From positions 1-64,000 of the forward strand of contig JAGGNK010013670.1 of assembly GCA_017590115.1 (NCBI GenBank): a stretch of DNA of 64,000 nucleotides, in the 5' to 3' direction. The position numbers and the translations under genes are program-made. Positions 49,367-62,500 of the stretch are shown here, in pieces (the stretch's first letter is position 1; each line of letters starts with the position of its first letter). This DNA comes from Montifringilla adamsi (Eukaryota; Chordata; Aves; Passeriformes; Passeridae). The notes beneath the pieces were generated by a model that did not search any database, was not told where the DNA came from, and saw only the letters and a program-made list of their open reading frames with translations.

Positions 49367-51031
49367 GGTGTCTGGGCAGCTCTGCAGGGAAGGGGCTGAG
49401 ACAGATCCAGCTGTCAGAGAGGTGTCATGTCATGCTGAGAGGTGGGGACTTTTGACAAATCACTTCCATACATGTTATTCTCTTTGATCTCCAGATGACA
49501 CTAATCTTCCTTTCAGTTCATGCTCTGGCCCTTCTGTTTGCCTGTCCTCCCTCCTTCAGCTGCTTTATTGACCTGCAGCAGTTGGTACATCTCCAAGATT
49601 TTAATTCCCGGGCAGGTCCAATGAATTGCAGGTGATAAATGCCCTGCAGCTGGGAGATTTGGATTACTTTATTTTCCTAAAGAATAAAATCTTGAGGCCT
49701 CTTTGTGTAATCTTGAGCAAAGACAAGCCACCAGATGGGCACACAATGATTCATGCTGTGATATAATGTGCTCACACAGAGGAGGTGTGTATAGGGATAG
49801 ACTTGGGAGTGAAGGGACAGGGCCCAGCATGGACCTGGGTGCAGCAGGACTGGTCAGCATCACAGCAGTGATGGATGAGTCCTTATCTTTCTCATGGCTC
49901 CTTCCCTTCAGGACTTGCAGCTCCAGGGGATACAAGCAGAAATCCAAGCTGGGGGACACCAGTGGGGACCAAGGGAGTGGGAACGGATAAGTGTGTCCAG
50001 CATCCATCCCACTCCTTTCCACCCTGCTGTTTCTTTCTGATGTGCTGCTGCTGCTGGGCTGTTTCTTGCATCCCTGTGAGCTGAATCCTCTGCACCTGGA
50101 GCATCAGGTCTTACACAACAAGCTCAGGTCCAGTGCTTTGAACTGTTTACTGTGGATGGCCTTACACAGATTTACTTCTTCACCATAAAAACATCCTTTT
50201 GCCCCTAGACAGAAAAAAAAACCCCAAACCACTTTTAGGAAAAACATGAGAAAATGTAAGCACAGCCTGCTGCGTGGTGCAGGGAAGGGGCTGATCAGAA
50301 GGTGACAGCCATTTCTCACCTCACTTCAGCCCTGCAGGGGCTGTCCCAAAGCTGCAGCTCCCACTACCTACATGCAAAACCAGGACACTGAAGCACCATG
50401 TCCCTCAGCTGGGATCACCAAGCTTCCCCAAAAAGGGAAAACTGATGGAATAGCAGCTTAACATTGTCTCCCCTTGGCCAGCACTGAGTGCTGCAGGGAG
50501 AGCTGTGGGATTGGACCCTTGGATGGGTGTCTCTGGCTTCTCTCAAATCCCCAGTCACGGAAACACAGCGCATGTGAAGGAGCTTCCCTGCCCATTCCTC
50601 AGCGTAAAAAGAAATGCTGGTTTCGGCCAGAGCAATTTCTTACCATGTAGAGGACAGCAAAGAGAGGGGAGAGGACTCTTTCCCAAAGGGACCCTTGGGT
50701 ACCAAAGGGAAGGTGGTCTGGTCAGATGCAAAGGCCACTTCTAGGCTCAGAAGACTACAACACCCTTTTTTGCCCACATGGGTACAAAGGAGCTCCCAGC
50801 ACATGCAAGATGTCCCATGGCTGTGACTGACCCAAGGCAGGATTTCACCCTGAAGACACGCAACTGTCAGCAGGTGTTTCCTACCAGGAATTTGGGAGGA
50901 TTGGAGTTGAGCTGTTGAGTAGTGTTTGGCTGTTGCACTCTTTTGGTGCAGCTGCCTGTGCTGCAATGCCAGTCCAGAACCCTTGACTCAGGAGCTACCA
51001 AAATGTGCTAACAGTGATGGCATCGCTGGCT
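49367..51031. other. intergenic, no recognisable feature
   Basis: About 1.7 kb without a recognised gene, transposon or RNA. Short frames here show no domain resemblance. Confidence 0.5.
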
Positions 51032-51672
51032 TGTCCTAGAGTGACTTTATGATACTTGTATCCCCAGTCATCTGTCCTGCTTATGCTGGATATTAAGTTC
51101 TGCACCTTTAAGACTGGTTCCAAGAGCAAAGCAGGGGGAAAAGAAGCACAGTTTGTTTTCAGAAACTGCACTTGCTCCTCTGCATTCCTTCTAACGGACT
51201 GCGTTGTCTGCAGCATGGACAGACAGTGGGAGAGAACTCTCCTTTCACTTTTTTTTAGCTAGCAAAGGGAGAGACGTTCCCCAGACTGTGGCTTTTCTTT
51301 TTCTTGGAACTCATCAGCACTACTATGGACTAAAACCCCAGAAAAACACTGGGAGCTCACACCTGTGGCCCACTGAGGCTGGGACGTGGCATCTTCCAGT
51401 GCAGGAAGGACTGATAAGGGACTGAGCGAACCGAGCTACACCCGAGAAGGACTTTCTGAATTTGTCGTCTCTTCAGAACAGTGAGAGACTTCATTGTTTA
51501 ATATTATTTTTTTTTTATGCTTGTGAATGCTTTGCTTGTTAAAGAAACAGTTTTTTCCACTTTCCTTCAAGGAAATCTTTTCCCAAACCAGTAGGGAGAG
51601 GGGCCACTTGAATATGCTTTCTAGAGGGACCTCTTTGGAAGTTTCCTCCCAAATCTGCCCTAAATCAAGACA
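51032..51672 (+). mobile_element. LTR related to the one at 41752-42394
   Basis: The element begins TGTCCTAGAGTG and ends AATCAAGACA. It is collinear with the 41.7-kb LTR ('cttgtatcccca', 'cttatgctggatatta', 'gactgataa', 'gctttgcttgttaaa') but clearly diverged, and its AATAAA is mutated to AAGAAA. I cannot see a flanking target duplication, so this is the older or more decayed copy. Confidence 0.8.
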
Positions 51673-52550
51673 GGATCTGAAAGATTTTGTGACCAAAAAT
51701 ATATAAGGATGTATATTTGCACCTGGGATGGCCATGTACTGCCTGAGCAAGACCACCAGCCCAAAAACATGCTTCAGGCTCACAGGTATGAAGTAAAGCC
51801 AGAGCCTTTTGGTCCAATTCAAATGTTCACTGATGTTAGAAAGGAACAAGATTATATCTAGCATCTGGATTAACTCCAGGCTGGAGCAGGACAGCTGACT
51901 CAGACAGACCTGGGATGTCATCACCAGCAGCGAAGAGAAAGAGCATCTGCAGATGTCCCATGGAATCTGCATCTATTGTGTGTGCTATGAGCCAGGAGCT
52001 GGGTGGTGTTCACTGCCTCACTGGGAGGTCAGTGATGCTGGGGATGTTTGGGGACATTCCCTAGAAGCCTGTTGTTTTCCCACCCCTGGGAGCTCCTCAG
52101 GTGCTGCTCTGCCCACCCACCAGGAACCTGCCTGCTTAGCGGGGACACAATGCCACCTCAGCATCAGGCAGGCAGCCAGTTCCATTGGAAGTGATTGACT
52201 GAAATCAGTCAAGGAAAACAGTGTCAGAAATTTTATCAGTCTCCTGGGAATGTATCAAAGCAGCACCACACTCTTAACAGAATAAGTACCATAAACTGTC
52301 CTGCACATAGAAGCAGTAATAGGGTATGGATTTCTGTAGGAGATAGTTTGATGTATCTGGGCCATTTCTAACTAAATCCTCCCTGAAGTCCCCTCTTTGT
52401 GGCTCTTCCAGCTCCTCCAGGATGAATAAGATCTCTCCTTTTTCTCTGAAAGACACAAGGCTACTTGCAGCTCCAAATGCAAAGCCCTGTGGGAGCTCAC
52501 CTCTGATTTATTAAAAATATGGATATTGATCTAGTACCGATATCCAACTG
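51673..52550. other. intergenic between two LTRs
   Basis: No recognisable gene or repeat in this 0.9-kb interval. Confidence 0.45.
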
Positions 52551-53173
52551 TGACTGACAGAGACTCTCTAACAGTTTAAAGTTAGAAACTGTATGTTTAT
52601 TGCAACACCGGGCTGCACGCGGGATAGCTCCCAAATACACACCACGCTTCACAGGTGATTACAGAGCCTTTTTATCTATACAACTATTGAATACCCAAAA
52701 TTCAAATACATATTCATAATTTTGGTACATCCCATTCCCTGCTTCATATGCTAATTAGTTCAAAAGCTATTAAGCATGCTTAGTTTGTTCCTTGACATGG
52801 GTCGGTGGTGGTCACTTTCATGGGGAGGGGTCCCAAAATGAGGAAGTAAATGAAGTCTTCCTCGTTCTGACCTTTCTACCTTTTCAAAGCAAATATGACA
52901 AATGAGCCCTTGGTAGAACTCCCATTCCCCGTCTTCACTTGGTTTCAGAACAGAGAAGGCACACAATTGTCTTAAGTTACTAAAAGCTATTTGTCAGTTT
53001 CTATATTCTTCATTATAAACCCAGCTAACCAAACGTTGTGTTGACAAGCAATCAGTTATTAGTTAACTACTAACTCTTAACTTCATCAAGGCCTACCTAT
53101 TTATTTTAATTAACTCAAATAAAGCTTATGTCTAACTAAAATCCTAGCTCCTCTAAAATTTCTAAATTCCTCA
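52551..53173 (-). mobile_element. probable LTR of a second endogenous-retrovirus family
   Basis: Read on the minus strand this AT-rich ~620-bp block starts TGAGGAATTTAG. It has an AATAAA in 'TGCAATAAACATACAG' near its far end and finishes 'GAGTCTCTGTCA'. The layout resembles songbird ERV LTRs I have seen, but no flanking duplication could be identified and the ends are approximate. Confidence 0.5.
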
Positions 53174-55572
53174 AAGTTTATGTTTCACCTCTGGGGAGCT
53201 TCAGTGGGGACAGCAAGGTGGCAGCCTTGGCCACCCACCCACAGCTGTGTCCTGCTCCCAAGTCCTGTGTTATTTATGGAGGCCCTTGACAGCACAATGT
53301 CCAGACAGCTGGCATGGAGTAGTCCAGCAGTGTGTAGTCCAGCAGGCACTGGAGTGAGGGCAATCCCTGATTTTGGATCATGGCAGCTACCTGGGGTGAG
53401 GGGAGAGGGATGTTATGACCCACATGGCCAAAATCACATTTAGGATCAACTGACCTTGGAGCACTTGGGGCAGAGTTGGCTTCTGCTAGTTCACCAGCCA
53501 AAAGGAGCAGTAACTGGGAAGTCCTGATTGCCATGGGATGGATGGGGAAACTGAGAAATCGCTTGAAAGTGCAGGAACACAAGAGGAAACAGTTTTCAAG
53601 CACAGTTCACAAGAACAGCTGACAGATCAGCAGGACGCTGTGCCCAGAGATTAGGGACATTGACTCCCTCCTGTGTCAGTACAGAGAAAAGTCCACTACC
53701 CAGAGAAGGGTTTTGCAAATCACCAGGCCAAACACCTCCAAGTGTGTCTGGAAGCTGCTAGGAACAGCATCAATGCAGTACCTCCTCAGGTGCTCTCAGG
53801 CCAGGTAAGTCAGGGTAAGAGTCAGACCAGCAGCATGGCCAGCCTGGACAGACCCCTGTGTCACCTCTCCCACCACTCACCAGCTCCTCACTCCTCTGGG
53901 TCACCAGCTCAGTCTCGCTCTCTAAACATGCACATACCAGACTTGCAAATCTGCTTTTGTTTCTGAAGAGGGAAAATCTGAGAACATCCCCAGGGACACA
54001 GCTTCACCTCCTACCTGTATTCAACTCATCCACTTAGTTCCATCAGCATTTAACAGGAGTGGAAGGTTATTTCAAGTGAGTCCAAATGTTTTTATTTCCT
54101 CTATGTCCACTGCTGGTGAAGGCAAGGGAAGATAGGGACTGATGGGAAGGGCAAGAGCAGTTAAGGGCTATGAGGAGCAGGGGGTCCAATGGTGATTTCC
54201 ATCATGTGCTCCCTGCCAGAATGCTAAAGGCACCAGCCATGGCTGAGAGGAAGCAGTCAGTAGTAAGGCTTCATGACAGTGGGCCCTATCCTCACAAGGA
54301 TGCTTTCATCTGGCTGTGATTAAAGCCTTCACACCTGGAAGAACTGCAGCTGCATGGACCTCACTTCTCCAGGTCCTCTATGGTGATAACTACTTGAGAG
54401 TGACACCAACCCACTGCTGGAGTTTGTGCCATCAATACACACCCAGGAATGCTTGCCTGCTCAGCAGAGACTGTTCTCACAGCGCACCACCCCAGCTTGG
54501 GTATCTCCCAGAACAGGACAGATCACCAGACCGTGCAAATGTGGCCACTTCCCTCCCCAGCAGAGCCAAACAGGCATCCCATGATGGGATTTTCCTCTTC
54601 AGGTAACCTCTGGTGTGTCTGGAGAACAGCTGCACACACTGTCCAAATGGAGGAGTGCCATCTCCTGGGCACTGGGAGACAGTATACGACAGCCTTGGAA
54701 AACCATCCTGGAGTAACTCAGAGCTCCTGAGGCTAAGAAACTGCTGCAACAAGCACGTGCTGCCCATGAAAGGAAACCCAACCTTTGTGTGCCTCAGCAA
54801 GCAGCTGCAGGGTCAATGAACAGCTCTCTGGTCAGTGCATGTTTAACCTGTGCCAGGAATTACATACAATTTCCCAGCCTGAAAAATGACTATGGGACAC
54901 CAGACCTTTACCAGTCCTGTATCAGCACTGGAGGGTTGCCATGCCTCAGATCCCAATGGTTTGCTATGGAGGAACAGGCACACGGCTCCACGGTGGATGT
55001 GGAGGGGCAGGCAGCTCACCCTCCCATCCCTCCCTGTGGTCCTGCCTCCCTCAGCTCCCTGCCCTGCCTCTGGCTCCCCTGAGGCTGCTTCCTGCCCAAG
55101 GACTAGCCCTGTGCCTGCTACCCCCCTCCCTGCATGCTGCCATTCCCCAGGGTCAGACCCCTGATGTGTCCCCACTCTAGTGTCTGAGCTAGAGTGGCCA
55201 TATTCACTCAACACCACCTCTCAGCTCAGCATGATCTTCCCAGGTCTGCTCCACAGGTCTGTATCTGCTTCCCATTCTCCCTCGGTTCATTACACTCTAG
55301 TTTTCCTTCTCCTCCCCACTTTGCCCTGCAGCCCAGAGAGGCAGACATAAACCACGTAGAATTTCAGCTCAGGTACTCTAATTTCTGACAAAATAACATG
55401 GAATGAAGCCAAGCTCCATGTGAAGTACCACAAGAACCTGTTTCACTGGCTGTGAGCTGACTGTGCTTTCAAGCAACTCTCACAGCCCCTTACAAGGGTA
55501 ATGAGAATCCTCAACAACCATTCTTACACTCACTGATGGATTTAGGGCAATACACATCTGTTCTGGTACTAA
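53174..55572. other. intergenic, no recognisable gene
   Basis: About 2.4 kb of moderately GC-rich sequence without a transposon I can name. Several 60-120-codon frames on both strands have no family resemblance and no start context; I treat them as chance. Confidence 0.5.
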
Positions 55573-55740
55573 ACAGAATCGTAGAATCATGGGATGCCAT
55601 AGGCTAGAAGGGACCTTAAAGATCATCTTGTTCCATCCAAATAACGTACAGGGACACCTTTCCCTAGACCAGGTTGCTCCAAGCCCTGTCCAGCCTAGCC
55701 TTGGACACTTCTACAGATGGGGCATAACTTCACTGGGAAC
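55573..55740 (-). mobile_element. CR1 LINE fragment
   Basis: 'gaatcgtagaatcatgggat', 'gctagaagggaccttaaaga' and 'tagaccaggttgctccaagc' form a reverse-complement CR1 3' end. Confidence 0.87.
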
Positions 55741-56249
55741 CTGTTCCATTGCAACAACAATAATATAAGATTGAACACTTATGTTACAGCATTACCTTTC
55801 TTTCCTGCCTGTTTACAATGCTGTGGAAAATACACTGGATTTCTGATTCCAGCAGACACTTGCTCTGTGTTCCATTATGCAACTGCTGTGTTCCAGGGAT
55901 ACTCACAGCCCAAACTTCTTCCGAGAATTACACAACATGTCAAATCAGTGTGCAACCAGGAAAGTTAAATGATTTTAATACTTTACCAGCAGAAATTATG
56001 GGATCGTCATTCCTATAAAGCAATCTAGTAAACTAATAATAATGCGATTATTACATCTACAATCTGGATAATACCGCGTGAGATCCAGTTACTCTCCTGT
56101 CTTCTAGGAAAATTAATTATACCATTAATTCTGTTGCTCCAGAGCAGAACTGGTCCCAGTTCATACATCCCCTTGGGCCAAATCACCCAGCATAAACAGC
56201 CCTTTACATGCAGGGGGTAATCTGAGTGTCCATCTGCCTGACACAGTGC

Positions 56250-56485
56250 ATGGTTAGACCGGGTATTGGGAAAAAACTCTCCCTGTGAGAATGGTGAGGC
56301 CCTGGCACAGGTTGCCCAGATAAGCTGTGGCTGACCTATCCTTGGAAGTGTCCAAGGCAAGGCTGAACAGGGCTTGGAGCAGCTTGGTCTAGTGGAAGGG
56401 ATCCCTGCCCACAGCAGGGGTTGGAACAAGATGATCTTTAAGGTCCCTTCCAACCCAAGCCATTGTGGGATTCTATGATTCTAAG
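56250..56485 (+). mobile_element. CR1 LINE fragment
   Basis: 'ggccctggcacaggttgccc', 'gaacagggcttggagcagct', 'aagatgatctttaaggtccc' and the tail 'gggattctatgattctaa' mark a plus-strand CR1 3' end. Confidence 0.9.
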
Positions 56486-56819
56486 CAGTTTTCCATGGCT
56501 GCTGTTTCTCATTCTAAAGCAGCCACAACAAGGCTGTATGAGGCAGACCTAGTCCTCAGTGCCATGAACAGCACAAACCCAGGATCTCTAGAATGTATTT
56601 GCACATTTGCACAAATCTGATTTCCAATCCCTGGGAAAGAGCTATGAGATCACAGCTTCTGCTTTGACTGCTTTAGGCAGGCACTGCTCGAGCTGCTGCC
56701 CCTCCAATCCCCAGTAAATGTTTATGCCACGAGATCCCCCCATACATTTCCCATGAAGAAAAAATAAAACCATAAACCCACAAAACCCAGCCCACAAGTC
56801 TCGAATTTGTCTTTCCTCC

Positions 56820-57552
56820 ATTTTCAAGAGCGGCACCCACGGGGTGGCCGGGCCTCCCTCCTCACTGTCCCAACAGCCCCCAGGCCGCAGCTCCTGCCTC
56901 TTCTTCAACCTCACCCGCCCCGGAGGCCGTCCCGCCGGAGCCGCCGCTCCGCTTCCCCACAGAGCGGAGGGACCCGGCGCCGAGAGGCCGCCGAGAGGCC
57001 GCCGAGAGGCCGCACCGGCGGGCCCAGCCCGGGCTTCCTACGAGAGCGGCTGCGCCCGCCACACAAACCCCACAATGCCCCGCGCCAGACGCGGAGGACA
57101 AAGCCCGGCGCGCGGCCCCGTAGGGGTACCCGGATGGGCGCGAGGAGGGGCGGTGGCCGGAACGCCCTCTGATTGGTGGCCACGGGACTGGAGGGGGCCG
57201 AGTGCCCTGTGATTGGTGGCCGCGCTGCAGCGGGGGGAAGGGCGAATAACGGGGGGTTACAAAATGGAGCCGTGCGCTGCGCCGCCACTTACATAACGCG
57301 ACCTTTCACCCCGCCGCGCCGGCGGGGCGGGGCGAGGCTGCAGGATGGACCGGCCGTGCGACCAATCCGCAGCTGGCGGAGCAGGCGCCTAGCCAATAGA
57401 CTGTCGGCACCGCGGCGCGGGGGTGGGTGCTGCGGGGCGGGGCGGCAGGGTCGGGGTGCGCGCGCGGGGCCGGTCCCACCGCCCGCCGTGAGGGGGAGCG
57501 GAATCTCCCGCCATTTTTCAACCGTCCCGCTCGGGCCCCGCCGGGTCCCATC
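56820..57552 (+). promoter_or_regulatory. BAZ1B CpG-island promoter
   Basis: A dense CpG island without a TATA box ends at the BAZ1B start. Two inverted CCAAT boxes (ATTGG at 57172 and 57212) sit in a 40-bp tandem duplication ('gattggtggcc' in each), and two forward CCAAT boxes lie at 57362 and 57393. A CCGCCATTTTT YY1-like word near 57508 is about 45 bp before the start codon, typical of housekeeping TATA-less starts. The island reaches well upstream and could also fire leftward. Confidence 0.65.
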
Positions 57553-59527
57553 ATGGCGCCGCTACTCGGCCGTAAGCCGTTCCCGCTGGCTAAGCCATTG
57601 CCGCCGGGGGAGCCGGGCGAGCTGTTCGTCATCCCCCACACGCAGGAGGCCTTCCGCACCCGCGAGTATCCGCCACACCGGGGCGTGGGGGAGCTGGGGC
57701 GGGTCCCGGGGCCGTGGAGCCGAACAAAGCGGTGGTGGGGTCGGGCGGGGAGCGGGACCGTGAGGAGAGCGTGGCGGGCGCTGCCCTGGGTTCGGCGGGG
57801 TCGTTGTTCCCTGAGGAGTTCCGGAGCCCGTTCCAGGCGGGCGGGGGAAGTGTGACCGCGCACACTCCGCGGGGCAGGAGCGCAGCTAACGGGGACCGGG
57901 GAGCGTCAGAGCGAGCTATGAGAGCAATTCATGCACTCGTGGAGCGGGTGCGGACATTGGGGTCCCGCGGGCCAGGAGCACACTGGCACCGGAGGCTTTC
58001 GTAGTCCTTAATTTCTAGGGAATTAAACAGCGGCAGGAGCTCTCGCTGTGTACATCCCAGGCTTTCGTTCTGAGCATATCTCTTCCTGGGCTGCTTTTGC
58101 ATAAAAACCAATTTTTAATTTTTTTTCCCCCTGCGTGTGACAGCCTTTGATCGCCGGAAGTGGCCGTAGGCCAGGCTGGTGACTGACAGAGCTGCGCGGC
58201 AGCAGAGTTACTGTCCCCGAGCCCGCAGCAGGGCTGAAGGGGCAGGACCTCGGCGCTGTGACGTGCAGACTTGCTGCTTCAGAAGGCTGGCTTGGTGTTT
58301 GTGTTATAAAAATCAGGATCTGAGTTGAGAACTACTGAAGGACTAAGTAAGAGGGAATGCATGGATATAGGGAGGAGGTATGGGCAGTGTGGAAGACAAA
58401 GGGGCTCCAGAATTTCCATAGTCCCTGTGTTAAAGAGTGCCTTGTTTCTGCAGTGAACAGAACAGGCAGAGGAAGCCCCTAGGAAGGATTAGGTGGCCTT
58501 TGAAGAGGAAATGAACCTCTTGAGTGCAGGTAGGCATTGTTAATGCACTCAGCCCAGTAAAACAAGATTAGGTGAAGTGTTGGAGACTTGCTTTTTAACT
58601 GTGTTTCAAATTAAGACATGCAGTCTGTGATGGCAACCTGCTCTTTTGGTATGTGCAAACTGTAAGTAGCTCAGTCATCCACCTGACCAGGCAGTTCTTT
58701 CTCTTTCCCTGTGAGGAGTGATCAGTGATCAAAAAGACGATTTTAAGCCTATATACTACTTTTATAAAAGAAGACATAGCTTAAGGGTCGTCTGCCTTGT
58801 TGGAACAGCACAGGGGAGTTCTGGGTCTCCTTCTGAGAGCACCATTTTGTTGGGTGGCTCTTGTGGATCTAGCAAGTAGGTGGAGGACATGTTTCTGCAT
58901 ACACTGGGGTGGTATTAAAATTAAGGGGGGAAAAAAGATAGTTTCACATCCTGAGAGGGGAGGAGGGTGTTAGCTGTAGGATTAGAAGGAAAGAAGAAAC
59001 CAAGGTAAGCACTGAGGTTCTAGAGAGTTGCTCTTTTCTTGGAGGAAGTATTTCATCGGGTGCTGTGGGAGGCAGCCTAGCATGTTCTAGAAAGTTCATC
59101 TTGGCAGACGGACGTCATGAGGCTAAAAAGAGAAACCAAGCAATGTTGGGTTTCTGCTTTGCCTTGTTGATGGTGTATAATATATGCTAGGCCAAAAGTG
59201 GAACAGAAAATTGCAAATGAGCCGGTGAGCTGGAGGGAGATGTTACCCAAGGAAGACTTGGGGGGGTTTTTTTTGGTCACTTCAATTTATCCTAGATAGT
59301 GTTGAGGAGGAGTGGCTCTGGAAGATGGGAGGGGCCTGCTGAGAGTGTGCCAGGAGATACCTGAGTTTTCACCCAGTGTTATTTATGCCAAGATCTGACA
59401 GAATATATTCTCCTGAACTGTTTTCTATCTTTGGAAATTATTGACCAGCTTTTTCCCTAAAGATTGTGTAAGTTCTTGTACTGCACAACTACAAGTGAGG
59501 CATTTGAAGGACATCAAAATTTCTTAA

Positions 59528-59570
<43 letters not shown>

Positions 59571-62500
59571 TTAAGATTGCAGCCACTGCAGATTGGGTCA
59601 CACAAAATAAAATAGAGACTGTGGTGGCGTGCATGAGGAGAGACGTCTTCCCCTTGGGTGTGTGTTATGGAAGTGTTTGGCAGCAGTGGGAGTGGAATAA
59701 GCTTGTCAGCAGAGTTCAGGTGTTTGTTTGGCCTCTTTTTCCTTTGTAGTTTTATGTGGGTTCCTTTTACTTCCAAATCCTGCAAAAACCTCATAAGAGA
59801 AGTCCTGCTGTGTAGAGAGAGCCCTTTGCATCCTGGCAAAGCCTTGGGTCTTGCTAATCATGTGGGTGTGGGGATGGTGGATCATGGGGCAGCCAGGGAT
59901 AGACTCATCCCTGCAGTAGCTCGGTGGGGTCTGCTCTGAGCTACCTGAATTGTCAGGAAAATGTTTTGCGTGTGTACAGTGCTGTCACCAGTGCAGTGGG
60001 TGCTGAGTATTTGCAGTCTCCCAAATACCCAAGTTTGTACCTTGGTGAACAGTCAGCTCAGCTGTGGGCATGTGGGTCTGCTGCAACATGGTCTGGAAAA
60101 CTGCTGTTGGATCAGGAGATATGTTGGGTTCAGAGAGCTCAGCCGACCTGGGCTGTTCCAGCCAAAGCTTTCCCTCTCAGCTTCCAGTGCATGGTTTTGG
60201 AAAACTGTATTATCTCCTCTCTGGATAAAAGCCTGCTTGTCATACTTCTGCATGGTATCAGCACAGGGAAGAAGAGGGGTTGGGCCAGATTTGGCAGGTT
60301 CAAGGCTGCTGCTCACATCCTCCCATGTGATACTGGCCAGACAAACTCTGCCTGGAAGGTGGCAGCAGCAAGACACTGTTGTGTCACACTCTCCAATTGC
60401 AGAAGAACTTTGCCACACATCCATGGAGTAGCACCTTATAAATGTACTCACATTTCTGGGAAGTTTACCTTCTTGGCTAATGTAAGTGCAGACAATTCAG
60501 ATGGTGTAAAACTTTTTTGGGAGTTGATATTAGTGCTCTCCTGGAAATTACTAACTGAGGAAGAAGTAAACATTTTGTTCTGTCAGCAGTTGTTTCCTGC
60601 AGTGGTTAGTTTGGTTACTTTTAAGCATCTTTCTTTAAAAAGGTGCCTTTTTTCTACTGTAATGTTGTTTGTATTTTAATTTCTCCGTCTTTCAGCATTG
60701 GGTGATATGCAGTGGGATACAAACAGATGTGATATATTAACAGCTGCACACTGGATAGTCAGCTGTTTCATTTAATATACATGTTATTCATAGCTTTTGG
60801 GCAATGTTCACAAGTAGCTTGTGTCCAGGATTTTTTTATTTATTCCTATGTTGGGAATTTTTGGCAATGGAGCCTCCAGCTGTATAGGGAGGTGGGTTGA
60901 TTATGGCATACCAGGGGCATGATGACTTGCAGTCCTGGATCAGACCTGCTGAACAATCTGAAATTTCTTGGGTTTGTTTCCAGTCTGAGTGGAAAAGACA
61001 AACAGTGTATATGTAGTGGAAAGTTTGAGCTATAGTAAACTTTGCAGAAACATCCTCCTGCATTTTGGTTTTGTGCTGGCCCTAGGAATTCCAAGCAGTA
61101 CCTAACCTGGAGCTTGTGGCAGACCACAAAGGCAGGGTCAGCACTGTGGGACAAGTCTGGAGCCCTAGGTAAGGAGTGTGTCCAGGGTCAGTGTTAGATG
61201 AGCTGATCAGCTGGAGGTGGAATTAAATTGCATGGAAGAGGCAGATCTGAGCTGAACAGGGAATGACCCTATCTGTCACTTCTAAATTCCAGGCTTGTCT
61301 GGGAAATGTGGGTCCTGATATGGTGAGGTTAAGCCTGTTCTCGTAGGTATGTACAAGGTGTAGAACATTCATAGGGAAAAGTCTCTTGAATCTCCCTGCT
61401 GATCTCCCTGCTGAAATGATGTTAGGGGAAAAAAATGTTTCATTCAGTTATTCCACAGATACACAGATGGAAACCAAGGGGAGAATGCAGAGGGATTGCT
61501 GGATGAAGCTGAACATGGCTGCTGGTCCTGAATTTCAGCTTGTGTGTGCTGTGAGGATTAGATTTGGTTTTAAGGCTGTTCTTAGTGGGAAAGGCACAGG
61601 AATAAATAGTATTATGGTTGCAACTTAGTCATTATTGTAGTGATTAATTGAATCACAGAATCTCAGAATGATTTGGGTTGGAAGGGATCTTAAAGCTCAT
61701 CTTGTTCCACTCCCTGCTGTGGACAGGGACACCTTTCACTAGACCAGGTTGCTCCAAGACCTGTCCAATCTGGCCCCAGGGATGGGGCAGCCATAGCTAC
61801 TCTGGGCAACCTGTTCCAGTCCCAAGTTGCTGTAAATTCAAAGAGGATTCCTGGTTTCTTGTTTGATTTCTTTTTTTATATTTTTTGCTCTCCTAGCTCA
61901 GTATCACTACGACAGGCATCACAGTGGCACTCCTGGGCTGGTCAGTGGGGCAAGTTACCTGTACATCAACACCCATAATGCAGCTGCTGTACCTTGTTAT
62001 GCTTTACCTTGGGGCTGTGAGGAAACATTTAAGGAAATTTGCTTTGCTGGAGTTGTAATTCCTAATAGGAATCTTAAAAAAGAAAAAGAAATAGGTTGAT
62101 CACACTACAATGTTCTTGAATGGCAAAAGGTGTGAGACACAGCGAGGGCTTTGCCGTGGCTGGTGCCTGTGCCTGTGCAAGAGCACAGAGCAGTCTGCTC
62201 TTCCCACAAGACTGCAAATCGGTGCTGGTGCATCTGTGGGCTGAGCTGTGGCTGTACCCAGTGTGCCTTGTGCTTCGTGCTGGCTTTGCCACTGGAGGGC
62301 ATATGAAGGAGAAGCAAAAGGTGCTTTTCTTGCTTCTCTTAGAATTTCTCCTCATAACTTCCCATTAGAAGGCATGTGGCATTGATCACAGGGCAGTTGG
62401 TGTGGGTTTACACCACACTGATAATTGTGCCTGTGCATCTTCTGTCCATAGTGAGTGTGAAGTAGCTGCTCTCTGTTTACCATGACTATTAATTACCACT

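Noticed and set aside
41752..51672. A full-length endogenous provirus: two related LTRs, same strand, starts 9.3 kb apart
   Set aside because: The spacing fits a provirus, but the left LTR has its own perfect GTGAT duplication and is therefore solo. The two LTRs are clearly diverged. The interval holds CR1 pieces and a fibrinogen pseudogene, with no viral gene remains that I can see.
59531..59569. Poly-A tail of a retrocopy on the minus strand
   Set aside because: No coding remnant is visible on the side where the retrocopy body would lie; a simple T expansion is enough.
59924..60679. 251-codon plus-strand frame in BAZ1B intron 1
   Set aside because: No recognisable domain, AT-moderate composition and no splice or promoter context; likely chance.
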